A stretch of DNA of 64,000 nucleotides, from the NCBI GenBank assembly GCA_964615375.1, contig CAZTOW010000034.1, forward strand, positions 1 through 64,000. Reading direction: 5' to 3'. The DNA is from CAZKWG01 sp964615375 (GTDB lineage: Bacteria > Myxococcota_A > UBA796 > CAZKWG01). Below, piece after piece: positions 57,148 to 64,000 of the stretch. How positions within the stretch are numbered: position 1 is the stretch's first letter; each line of letters begins with the position of its first letter. The notes under the pieces were generated by a model. It ran no database searches. It saw only the letters and a list, made by a program, of their open reading frames with translations, and was not told where the DNA came from. Both the position numbers and the translations under genes were made by a program.

Positions 57148-59274
57148 TCAGAGCCCCCCGCCCAGGAACATCCACAGGCCGCCCGTGTTCGTGTCCGTGC
57201 TGGTCGTCGCGTAGCCCCAGGCGCCGACGACCAGGTCGTCCACGCCGTCGCCGCTGGTGTCGCCCGCGACCAGGACCGAGGAGCCGGCGTACTGGCTGCC
57301 GGCGGTGCCGGCGAAGGTGGCGTCGGCGTCCGCCAGGCTGAGATCGCCGCTGACGGGGCCGAAGACCAGGTAGGTGAGACCGTAGTCGGCCAGCACGTCG
57401 CTCGACGCATAGGGCGCGCCGATGACGAGGTCGGTCTCGCCGTCCACGTTGAGGTCGCCCACGTCCAGGGCCGAGCCGGACTGCTCGTCCTCCTGCGCCC
57501 CGTAGACGCGGGCGTCGGCGTTGTAGAGGTTGAAGTCCCCGCGCACCGGGCCGCGCACGAGGTAGGTGACGCCCGCGCCGGAGCCCGCCGTGTCCTCGTA
57601 GGGCGCGCCGACCACCACGTCCGCGTAGCCGTCGCCGTCCACGTCCCCCGCCCCCGCCACCGCGAAGCCGGCGCCGTCGTCGCTGGCCTCGCCCAGCAGG
57701 CGCACGTCGGCGTCGCCCAGGCTGGCGTCCTCCTCGCCCGGGCCGAAGATGAGGTAGGCCGCCCCGGCGTCATCGGCCGCGGCGTCGTTCTGGTAGGCGC
57801 CGACCAGCAGATCGTCGTAGCCGTCGGCGTCCAGATCACCCGCGCCGTCCAGGGCCGCGCCGGCGTAGTCGTTGGTGGCCTCGCCCGACCACTCCCCGTC
57901 GGCCGAGGAGATCAGCAGGTCGCCGCTGCGCACCTCGCTGACGATGTAGACCGCGCCCGCCTTGCTGTCCGCGCCAGGGGCGCCGATGCCGACGTCGCTG
58001 GCCCCGTCCCGGTTCAGGTCCCCGGCGTTGGTCACCGCCTGCCCGGCGTAGTCGTAATCCTCGTCGCCCGCGATGTAGTGGACGTCGCCCGCGTCCAGCG
58101 ACATGTCCCCGGAGACCGGCCCCAGCACGAGGTAGACGCCGCCGCAGTCGATGTCGCCCGAGTCCCGCCGCGGCGCGCCGACCACCAGATCCAGCGCGCC
58201 GTCCACGTCCATGTCGCCCGCGCCGTCCACGGAGAAGCCGGCCTCGTCCCCAGCGTCCTCGCCCACCAGGCGGGCGAAGGACTCGCCCAGGCTCGCGCTC
58301 CCGGTCACCGGGCCGGAGACCACGTAGACCACGCCCGCGTTCGATCCGCCCAGGTCCGAGTAGCGCGCGCCCACCAGCAGATCGGCGTAGCCCGCGTCGT
58401 CGCGGTCCAGGTTGCCCGCCGCCGCCAGCGCATGCGCCGCCCGATCGCCCTTGGTCGCGCCGTAGCGCATCCCGTCGGAGGCCAGCAGGTCCGTGGCCCC
58501 CGCAGGGCCGCAGGTGGCCTCGCCGTCGCAGTTGTTGTCCACCCCGTCCGAGCAGATCTCCTCGGCCTCCGGGTTCACCGACGGGTCCGTGTCGTCGCAG
58601 TCCAGCCCGCGATCCTCCACCTGCGCGCCGTCCCCGTCCTGGTCGTAGTCGTCCGCGCCGTCACAGTTGGTGTCCTCGCCGTCGTACCAGTCGTCCGCGG
58701 CGTCTGGGTGTACCGACGGGTCCGTGTCGTCACAGTCCTCGCCGCCCACCTCCTCGCCTTCCCAGCCGTCCTCGTCCTGGTCGTAGCCCGGGTCGCCGTC
58801 ACAGTCCTGGTCGATGTCGTCGTACCAGACCTCGGCGGCCCCCGGGTAGATCGTGGCGTCCTCGTCGTCGCAGTCATCGCCGTCCGCCGGCTTGCCGTCG
58901 AAGCTGTCGCCGTCCAGATCGCTGACGTCGTCCTCGTCGCAGTCCTGGTCGATCTGGTCGTAGGGGATCTCCTCGGCGCCCGGGTAGATGCCGTCGTCGT
59001 CGTCGTCGCAGTCGCCCGGCAGCGCCACGGCCCCCACCGGCTGCCCGCAGGAGCTCACGGTCTCCGCGCTGTCCCCCCAGCCGTCGCCGTCCGCGTCCAG
59101 GTACCACTCCCCCGGGCCGCCCACCTCGGGGTCGTCGTCGTCGCAGTCTTCATCCCAGGGGACGCCGTCGTCGTCGACGTCCTGGAAGTGCTCCGCCTCC
59201 TTCTCGGTGATCCACGCCTTGCACCCTGGGAGGAGCGGGAGCAGCAGCAGCGGGGCGAGCGCGGCCCGGATCAT
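57148..59274 (-). CDS. Surface lipoprotein with DCDD calcium repeats and FG-GAP propeller
   Basis: A 708-residue protein with a lipobox LLPGC (Cys18). Residues about 30-260 hold about five MopE-type repeats (DCDDDDPEV, DCDDEDATIYPGA, DCDDTDPSVHPDA, and IDQDCDGD), which are Asp-rich calcium sites. Residues about 270-705 contain six to seven FG-GAP repeats of the form GDxNxDGxxDLVVGAP, predicted to make an integrin-like beta-propeller. Secreted or outer-membrane display is expected. It overlaps the kinase gene by ATGA and is the last gene of that operon, so kinase-linked control is possible. Confidence 0.88.
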   Translation of the reverse strand: MIRAALAPLLLLPLLPGCKAWITEKEAEHFQDVDDDGVPWDEDCDDDDPEVGGPGEWYLDADGDGWGDSAETVSSCGQPVGAVALPGDCDDDDDGIYPGAEEIPYDQIDQDCDEDDVSDLDGDSFDGKPADGDDCDDEDATIYPGAAEVWYDDIDQDCDGDPGYDQDEDGWEGEEVGGEDCDDTDPSVHPDAADDWYDGEDTNCDGADDYDQDGDGAQVEDRGLDCDDTDPSVNPEAEEICSDGVDNNCDGEATCGPAGATDLLASDGMRYGATKGDRAAHALAAAGNLDRDDAGYADLLVGARYSDLGGSNAGVVYVVSGPVTGSASLGESFARLVGEDAGDEAGFSVDGAGDMDVDGALDLVVGAPRRDSGDIDCGGVYLVLGPVSGDMSLDAGDVHYIAGDEDYDYAGQAVTNAGDLNRDGASDVGIGAPGADSKAGAVYIVSEVRSGDLLISSADGEWSGEATNDYAGAALDGAGDLDADGYDDLLVGAYQNDAAADDAGAAYLIFGPGEEDASLGDADVRLLGEASDDGAGFAVAGAGDVDGDGYADVVVGAPYEDTAGSGAGVTYLVRGPVRGDFNLYNADARVYGAQEDEQSGSALDVGDLNVDGETDLVIGAPYASSDVLADYGLTYLVFGPVSGDLSLADADATFAGTAGSQYAGSSVLVAGDTSGDGVDDLVVGAWGYATTSTDTNTGGLWMFLGGGL

Positions 59275-60959
59275 CGGGACCTCCGGCAGAGAGCGAGGCT
59301 GGCGTCGCAGCTCAGGTTGACCACCTCCCCCTCGCGGACGGAGAACGTCACGGCGGGGATGTCGTCCTGACCCTCGGCGAAGCGGACATGGAGGGTGTAC
59401 GTGCCCGGGGGGACCTCTCCGGGCGCGTAGCGGGAGCCGCCCCCCTCGGCCCAGACCTCGGCGGGCGGGTTGCGCGCGCTGACGGCGTAAGAGCCCGCGG
59501 CCGGCGCGCGTTGCTCCGGGGCCGAGGGCAGGCGGACCTCCCGGGGCGAGGCCACCGGGACCGGCACCACCTGGAGCTCCTCTTCGACAGGCGCCTCGTC
59601 GGGCGAGGTCGGGGCGCTCCGGCGGGCGCGCTCCGGCTCGACCGCGCTCGCCACCAGCGCGGGCGCCTCGGGCGAGGTGGGCTCGGGCGAGGCGATCACC
59701 GGCGTGGAGGGAGAGGGCTCGGGGACCGCCGGCGCGGAGACCGCCGCCACCGGGCTCGGCGCGGGCGCGGCGGGCCGCTCGGGCGCGGGCCGGGAGAGCA
59801 GGTGGTCGACCAGGCTCGGGCGCAGCACCGCGAAGAAGACCAGGACGAGGCCGATGATCCCGCCGAAGCCGAGGATGAGCCCGCGCGCCGCCGCCCGCCA
59901 GGGTGCGCGCCCCGGCATGACCTGCGTGCTGTCCAGCATCACCGGGATCGCCGCCGTGCCGCGCGCCCCGGCCAGCGTGGGCTGCCCCTGGCTCTCCTCG
60001 ATGATCTCCCCGCAGCGGTCGTCCCGGGTCAGCGGGGGCTGGATGGAGAGGATGAGCGGGATCTCGGTCTCGGCCCAGGCGCGGAGGCTCGGGCCGATCA
60101 CGTCATTGGCCAGGGCGCGGAGCCGCTGCTGCACGACGCGGGCCACCGGCCGGGACTCGGGCTCGAACGCGATCATCTCCTCGATCAGCAGCGCGATGGC
60201 CCGCGCGTCGGTCTCGCCCCGCGCGCTCAGGTGCGTGTGCAGGCGCGAGGAGACCGAGTCCACGACCTCGTGGACGAAGGCGCGGTGCCGGTCGGGGTTG
60301 GTGGGCGGGTCGGGCGCCTTCTCCCCGGTCAGGAGCTGCGCCAGCACGATGCCCAGCGCGTAGATGTCGCCCTCGGGTCCCTCGAGCCCGTCGTGGCGCT
60401 CGGGCGCCATGTACTTGGGCGTGCCGAAGCGCCAGGCCTGCGTGCTGGCCTCGCGCTCGTCCACCTCCGCGCGGGCGGCGCCGAAGTCCAGGATCTTGAC
60501 CTCGCCGTGCGCGGTGATCCGCAGGTTCCCCGGCTTGAGATCGCGATGCACCAGCTTGAGCGCCTGGCCGGTGAGCGGGCTCGGCAGCGCGTAGGCCGCG
60601 TTGAGCGCGCTGGAGACCTCCTCGCCGATCTCCAGGGCCACGCGCGGCGGGAGCGGGCCCCGGCGGATGAGCACGCCGGAGTCCACCCCGGGGATGTACT
60701 CCATCACCACGGCCCAGCCGTCAGGCAGGCGGGCGAGCCCGTCCACGTTGACCACCGAGGGGTGGCGCAGCATCCCCAGCAGGCGGGCCTCGTCGCGGAG
60801 CCGCTGCTCGATCTCCGCGGCCGGATCGAAGGTGCCCCGCAGGACCTTGAGCGCGACCGGCTTGGTGAAGCCGCCGCTGCCCAGCAGCTCAGCCCGATAG
60901 ACGACCCCGAAGCTGCCCTTCCCCAGGACCTCGTTGATCCGGTAGCGGCGCGGCTCCAT
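59271..60959 (-). CDS. Membrane Ser/Thr protein kinase with PEGA-like C-terminus
   Basis: A 562-residue protein. Residues 1-270 form a Hanks-type kinase: GKGSFGVVYRA glycine loop, VALKVLRG Lys, HRDLKPGNL catalytic loop, ILDFGAAR Mg site, and GTPKYMAPERHDG activation end, all intact. A single transmembrane helix (LILGFGGIIGLVLVFFAVL) at about 325-345 precedes a Pro-rich stalk and a PEGA-like beta domain (GEVPPGTYTLHVRF) outside the membrane. It starts by TGATG overlap with the secreted protein upstream and overlaps the FG-GAP gene downstream. It probably transmits an envelope signal. Confidence 0.92.
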   Translation of the reverse strand: MEPRRYRINEVLGKGSFGVVYRAELLGSGGFTKPVALKVLRGTFDPAAEIEQRLRDEARLLGMLRHPSVVNVDGLARLPDGWAVVMEYIPGVDSGVLIRRGPLPPRVALEIGEEVSSALNAAYALPSPLTGQALKLVHRDLKPGNLRITAHGEVKILDFGAARAEVDEREASTQAWRFGTPKYMAPERHDGLEGPEGDIYALGIVLAQLLTGEKAPDPPTNPDRHRAFVHEVVDSVSSRLHTHLSARGETDARAIALLIEEMIAFEPESRPVARVVQQRLRALANDVIGPSLRAWAETEIPLILSIQPPLTRDDRCGEIIEESQGQPTLAGARGTAAIPVMLDSTQVMPGRAPWRAAARGLILGFGGIIGLVLVFFAVLRPSLVDHLLSRPAPERPAAPAPSPVAAVSAPAVPEPSPSTPVIASPEPTSPEAPALVASAVEPERARRSAPTSPDEAPVEEELQVVPVPVASPREVRLPSAPEQRAPAAGSYAVSARNPPAEVWAEGGGSRYAPGEVPPGTYTLHVRFAEGQDDIPAVTFSVREGEVVNLSCDASLALCRRSR

Positions 60960-61858
60960 CACCAGCGCACCTGCACGAGGGCCACGGTCACCCCGCCCAC
61001 CGCCACCGCCGCCGCCGCGCCGCTGCCGATCACGAGCCCGTTGGCCCGGCGCCGCAGCGTCTCGCGCATCGCCGGGTTCGTCTCGTCGGAGCGGTAGGCG
61101 TCGGCCGTAGCCCAGGCCACCGAGTACATGGCGGCGGCGCTGCCCGCGCCCGCGGCGGCCACCCCGAGCCAGCCCCAGCGCGGACCCTCGGGCTCGACCT
61201 CGACCCGGGCCTCCAGATCGTTGGCCCGCGGGCGCGTCGCCACCGGCTCGGGCGGCAGGGCGGCGGGCAGGGCGGGGAGCGGGTCCCCGGGCCAGAGGTA
61301 GGCGCTGGCCAGCACCTTTCCGTCCGCGCCGAAGACCTGCACCAGGGCGGGCCAGGCGCTCGGACGCGCGTCCGCGGTGCGCCCGTCCACCCGCACCACC
61401 GCCGAGGTCGGGGGCAGCGGCGCCCAGCTCGCCTGGTCCAGCGGGAAGGACTCGTAGATAGCGCGCACCGGGTGGCCCGGCGGGAAGAGGCTCTCGGGGA
61501 AGCGCCACTCCGGCTCGAGCGCGCGGGCGGCGGCAAACGCCAGCGCGGCCCGCTCCTTGTCGCCCGAGATGAAGGCGTCCAGCCCGATGACGCGGTGGGC
61601 CTCGGCCGCGAGGTCGCGGGTCACCGGCTCGACGAGGCAGCCCAGCACCTCCCGGACGCGCGCGGCCCCGGCGACGAAGCCGTCCACGTCCAGCGCCCCG
61701 TAGGCCCCGAGCGCGCTCTCCTCGGCGGTGAGCAGATCGCGGCTCGTGGACGCGCACGGCTCCGAGCCCCAGGCGGGTGCGCCTGAGGCAGCGGCCAGCG
61801 CCAGCGCGGCGAGCGCACGGCGGGAGAGGGTCGGGAGCGTCCTGGGAACCGGCTTCAT
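60959..61858 (-). CDS. Exported hypothetical protein, kinase-operon partner
   Basis: A 299-residue protein with a signal peptide (ALAALALAAASGAPAWG). A helical region at about 40-130 may be TPR-like (AHRVIGLDAFISGDKERAALAF). It is followed by a PEGA/carboxypeptidase-like beta segment (AVVRVDGRTADARPSA, SAYLWPGDPLP) and a C-terminal pair of hydrophobic helices with GAAAAVAVGGVTVALV. Such signal-TPR-PEGA-2TM proteins are often found next to Hanks kinases in Myxococcota. It is the first gene of the operon; the kinase starts at its stop codon. Confidence 0.7.
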   Translation of the reverse strand: MKPVPRTLPTLSRRALAALALAAASGAPAWGSEPCASTSRDLLTAEESALGAYGALDVDGFVAGAARVREVLGCLVEPVTRDLAAEAHRVIGLDAFISGDKERAALAFAAARALEPEWRFPESLFPPGHPVRAIYESFPLDQASWAPLPPTSAVVRVDGRTADARPSAWPALVQVFGADGKVLASAYLWPGDPLPALPAALPPEPVATRPRANDLEARVEVEPEGPRWGWLGVAAAGAGSAAAMYSVAWATADAYRSDETNPAMRETLRRRANGLVIGSGAAAAVAVGGVTVALVQVRW

Positions 61859-61940
61859 AGAGGCACGTTACCAGGATCATCTTATCTGACCTGTGATGTT
61901 CGCGCAGTGAGCTCTCCGTCAGGAGCGCTATGCTCGCGGC

Positions 61941-63062
61941 ATGACGCAAGACACACCGACGGCGCATGAGGCGGCGCGCCTCGCCTGGGATGCGGATCGA
62001 GCCCTGTCCTCGGGCAGGCTGGAGCTGTCTGAACAACTTTACAGGAAGGCTCTCGCCGCTTTCGAGGCGCACGGGAGTCGCAAGGGCGAGGCGTCGGCGC
62101 GCACGGGCCTGGGCGCGGCCCTCTACGCCCTCGGGCGCGAGGCCGAGGCCCAGGAGACCTGGGAGCGGGCGCTCGAGCAGCACCGCGCCCTCTCCGACCG
62201 GCGATCCGTAGGCATCACCCTCAATCAGCTGGGGGCCCTGCACCTCGGGCGAGGCGAGCGCGACCTGGCCGCGGGGCTGCTGCTGGAGGCCCTGGAGCTC
62301 CTGGAGGCGGAGGGCGAGACCCGCCGCGCCCTGGAGACCCGGCTGAACCTCGCCGCCCTGCACCACGAGGCCGGGCGCCTGGAGATGGCCCAGCCCCTGG
62401 CCGAGCAGGGGGCCGCCAACGCCCGCGCCATCCTGGACCCCCGGGCCGAGGGCCTGGCCGTCTCCGGCCTGGGCGCCATCCTCTCGGAGCGCGTCGCCCT
62501 CGGCGAGCTCCCCGCCCGCCAGCAGGCGAACCACGTCGTGCAGCTCTACGAGCGCGCCATCAGCCTTCACGCCGAGCACCGCCAGCCCCTGGAGGAGGCC
62601 CACGCCCGCCTGGGGCTGGGGCTGTGGCACCTCGAGCGCCGGGGCTACGGGGCCGCCAGCGGTCAGCTCACCGCCGCCCGCGATCTCCTGCGCGAGGCCG
62701 GGGACCAGAGCGGGCTCGGCTGGGCGCTGGCCCTGCTGGCCGTGCCCGAGGCCGCCGGGGGCCGGGTTGAGCCCGCCGTGCGCACGCTCACCGAGGCCGC
62801 CCCCCTGCTCCACGACCCGCCGCGCCGCGCCGCCGTCAGCGTGCTGCTGGCCGCCGTCGCCCTCGCCTCCTTCCGCGAGGGCTCCCCCGAGGCCGTCCGC
62901 GAGGCCGAGCGCTCCGCCCGCGCCCGCGTCCGCGAGGCCCTGGCCCAGGCCGGCGACCCGCCGCCCTCCTGCGTGCGCGCCTGCCTGCGGGTGAGCGCGG
63001 CCCTGCTGGGCCGGGACGTGTTCGGTCCCGCGCTGATCGCGGCCCGGGAGGCCGCCGGTTAG
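61941..63062 (+). CDS. TPR-repeat protein
   Basis: A 373-residue soluble protein composed of about eight tetratricopeptide-like units (for example LYRKALAAFEAHGSRKGEA, LGAALYALGREAEAQETWE, LNQLGALHLGRGERDLA). It resembles the C-terminal repeat regions of the STAND genes at 36904 and 39873 but has no NTPase. It is likely a protein-interaction scaffold. It is divergent from the kinase operon across an 82-nt gap, so shared control is possible. ATG at 61941. Confidence 0.8.
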   Translation: MTQDTPTAHEAARLAWDADRALSSGRLELSEQLYRKALAAFEAHGSRKGEASARTGLGAALYALGREAEAQETWERALEQHRALSDRRSVGITLNQLGALHLGRGERDLAAGLLLEALELLEAEGETRRALETRLNLAALHHEAGRLEMAQPLAEQGAANARAILDPRAEGLAVSGLGAILSERVALGELPARQQANHVVQLYERAISLHAEHRQPLEEAHARLGLGLWHLERRGYGAASGQLTAARDLLREAGDQSGLGWALALLAVPEAAGGRVEPAVRTLTEAAPLLHDPPRRAAVSVLLAAVALASFREGSPEAVREAERSARARVREALAQAGDPPPSCVRACLRVSAALLGRDVFGPALIAAREAAG

Positions 63063-63082
63063 GCTCGGCGCCTGGAGTCCTC

Positions 63083-64000
63083 ATGGCCGAGACCGCCGCC
63101 CCCCCGGCTCCCGCGCCCGCCGCCACCGCCGCCCCTGCTCGCCCGCGCCACGTCGTCGTCATCGGCGGCGGCTTCGGCGGGCTGGAGGCGGCGCGGAGGC
63201 TGGCGAAGCTGCCGCTCGAGATCACCGTCATCGACAAGCGGAACCACCACCTGTTCCAGCCCCTGCTCTACCAGGTGGCGGGCGCGGGGCTGAGCCCGGG
63301 CGACATCGCCGAGCCCATCCGCTCGCTGCTGGCGAAGCACGAGAACGTGCGCGTGGCGCTGGGGACCGCGCAGTCGGTGGACCTGGATCGGCGGGTGGTC
63401 AAGCTCGCCGACCGCGAGGTGGCCTACGACCGCCTGATCATCGCCGCCGGGGCCACGCACTCCTACTTCGGGCACGACGACTGGGAGAAGCACGCCCCCG
63501 GCCTCAAGACCATGGCCGACGCCCTGGAGGTCCGCCAGCGCGTGCTGCTGGCCTTCGAGCGCGCCGAGCTCGCCCGCGACCCCAACGAGCGCCGCCGCCA
63601 CCTGACCTTCGTGGTCGTGGGAGGCGGGCCCACGGGGGTGGAGCTGGCCGGCTCGCTCTGCGAGATCGCCCGGCGCACGCTGATCCAGGACTTCCGCAGC
63701 ATCGACCCCTCCCTGGCCCGGGTGGTGCTCATCGAGGGCGGGGACAGCCTGCTGGGCGCCTTCCCCAAGGTGCTGCGCGACCGCGCGCTCCGCGACCTGC
63801 AGGGGCTGGGCGTGGAGGTGCTCTTCGGGCGCCCGGTGCGCGCGGTGGACGCCGACGGCGTGTGGGTGGGCGAGGAGCGCATCCTCTCCCGCACGGTGCT
63901 GTGGGCGGCGGGCGTGGCGGGGGTGCCGCTGGCGAAGACCCTGGGCGTGCCGCTGGACCGCGCCGGGCGACCCATCGTCGAGCCCGACCTCTCCCTGCCC
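63083..64000 (+). CDS. ndh: Type II NADH dehydrogenase, 3' end outside window
   Basis: The first 306 codons of a FAD-dependent NADH:quinone oxidoreductase. It has an Ala/Pro-rich N-terminal extension, then FAD-binding HVVVIGGGFGGLEAARRLA, DKRNHHLFQPLLYQVA, LIIAAGATHSYFGHDDWE, and NADH-binding FVVVGGGPTGVELAGSL. GVxGVPL follows near the window end. It transfers electrons from NADH to quinone without pumping protons. ATG at 63083 is 20 nt after the TPR gene stop. A sulfide:quinone-reductase relative is less likely because the motifs fit NDH-2. Confidence 0.92.
   Translation, partial: MAETAAPPAPAPAATAAPARPRHVVVIGGGFGGLEAARRLAKLPLEITVIDKRNHHLFQPLLYQVAGAGLSPGDIAEPIRSLLAKHENVRVALGTAQSVDLDRRVVKLADREVAYDRLIIAAGATHSYFGHDDWEKHAPGLKTMADALEVRQRVLLAFERAELARDPNERRRHLTFVVVGGGPTGVELAGSLCEIARRTLIQDFRSIDPSLARVVLIEGGDSLLGAFPKVLRDRALRDLQGLGVEVLFGRPVRAVDADGVWVGEERILSRTVLWAAGVAGVPLAKTLGVPLDRAGRPIVEPDLSLP

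Noticed and set aside
59271..62813. A longer kinase start, giving a 1180-residue protein
   Set aside because: The extra N-terminal sequence overlaps the secreted partner and TPR genes in wrong frames; the kinase glycine loop follows directly after ATG 60959.

Overview
The window is GC-rich bacterial DNA with dense gene packing and many ATGA/TGATG stop-start overlaps. The gene content points to Myxococcota or a related deltaproteobacterial lineage. The markers are calcium-binding DCDD/thrombospondin-type-3 and FG-GAP surface proteins, lipoproteins with TD/TGD repeats, a Ser/Thr kinase with a membrane anchor and PEGA-like tail, a TIGR02147-family protein, and a parA-parB-bactofilin cluster. This assignment is inferred from gene families. 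No rRNA, tRNA or CRISPR array was recognised by eye.

Layout. 1-5.9 kb: a 5'-truncated metallophosphoesterase, a secreted thrombospondin-3-repeat protein, an NCS2-like permease, a small TGD-repeat/Cys-tailed protein coupled to a ferritin-like diiron protein, and a hypothetical. 6.1-19.9 kb: one gene of about 4040 codons encoding a modular, effector-like protein, followed by a PQQ-type propeller protein. The giant protein has low-complexity Gly/Ala and acidic regions, long helical repeats and a hydrophobic segment. These are followed by two almost identical 340-residue modules flanking a PD-(D/E)XK nuclease-like module, then two tandem CHAT/caspase-like domains and four QLxLF motifs. 20-25.6 kb: MFS exporter, hemerythrin, GT4 glycosyltransferase and two secreted unknowns. 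25.7-33.6 kb: a double TIGR02147 protein, bioY, serC-serA, a small hypothetical, an HDAC-family hydrolase, ribF and a pseudo-receiver.

33.6-42.9 kb: an apparent operon of TIR-EAD, a TIR-like/EAD partner, and two tandem cyclase-like/NB-ARC/TPR proteins. It looks like an NTP-dependent biological-conflict (candidate anti-phage) system. 42.8-46.6 kb: a secreted esterase, a TD-repeat lipoprotein, aat and a coiled-coil protein. 46.6-54.3 kb: a four-gene operon on the minus strand (two unknowns, a KGGVGRT ParA-like NTPase with a long C-terminal region, and a STAND-type ATPase), a second candidate conflict system. 54.5-57.1 kb: parA-parB-bactofilin-uridine kinase. 57.1-61.9 kb: a three-gene operon on the minus strand (secreted protein, Ser/Thr kinase, FG-GAP/DCDD lipoprotein). 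61.9-64 kb: a TPR protein and a 3'-truncated type II NADH dehydrogenase.

The most unusual content is the giant effector-like gene, with its in-frame recombinable repeats around the nuclease module, and the two NTPase conflict operons within about 12 kb of each other.
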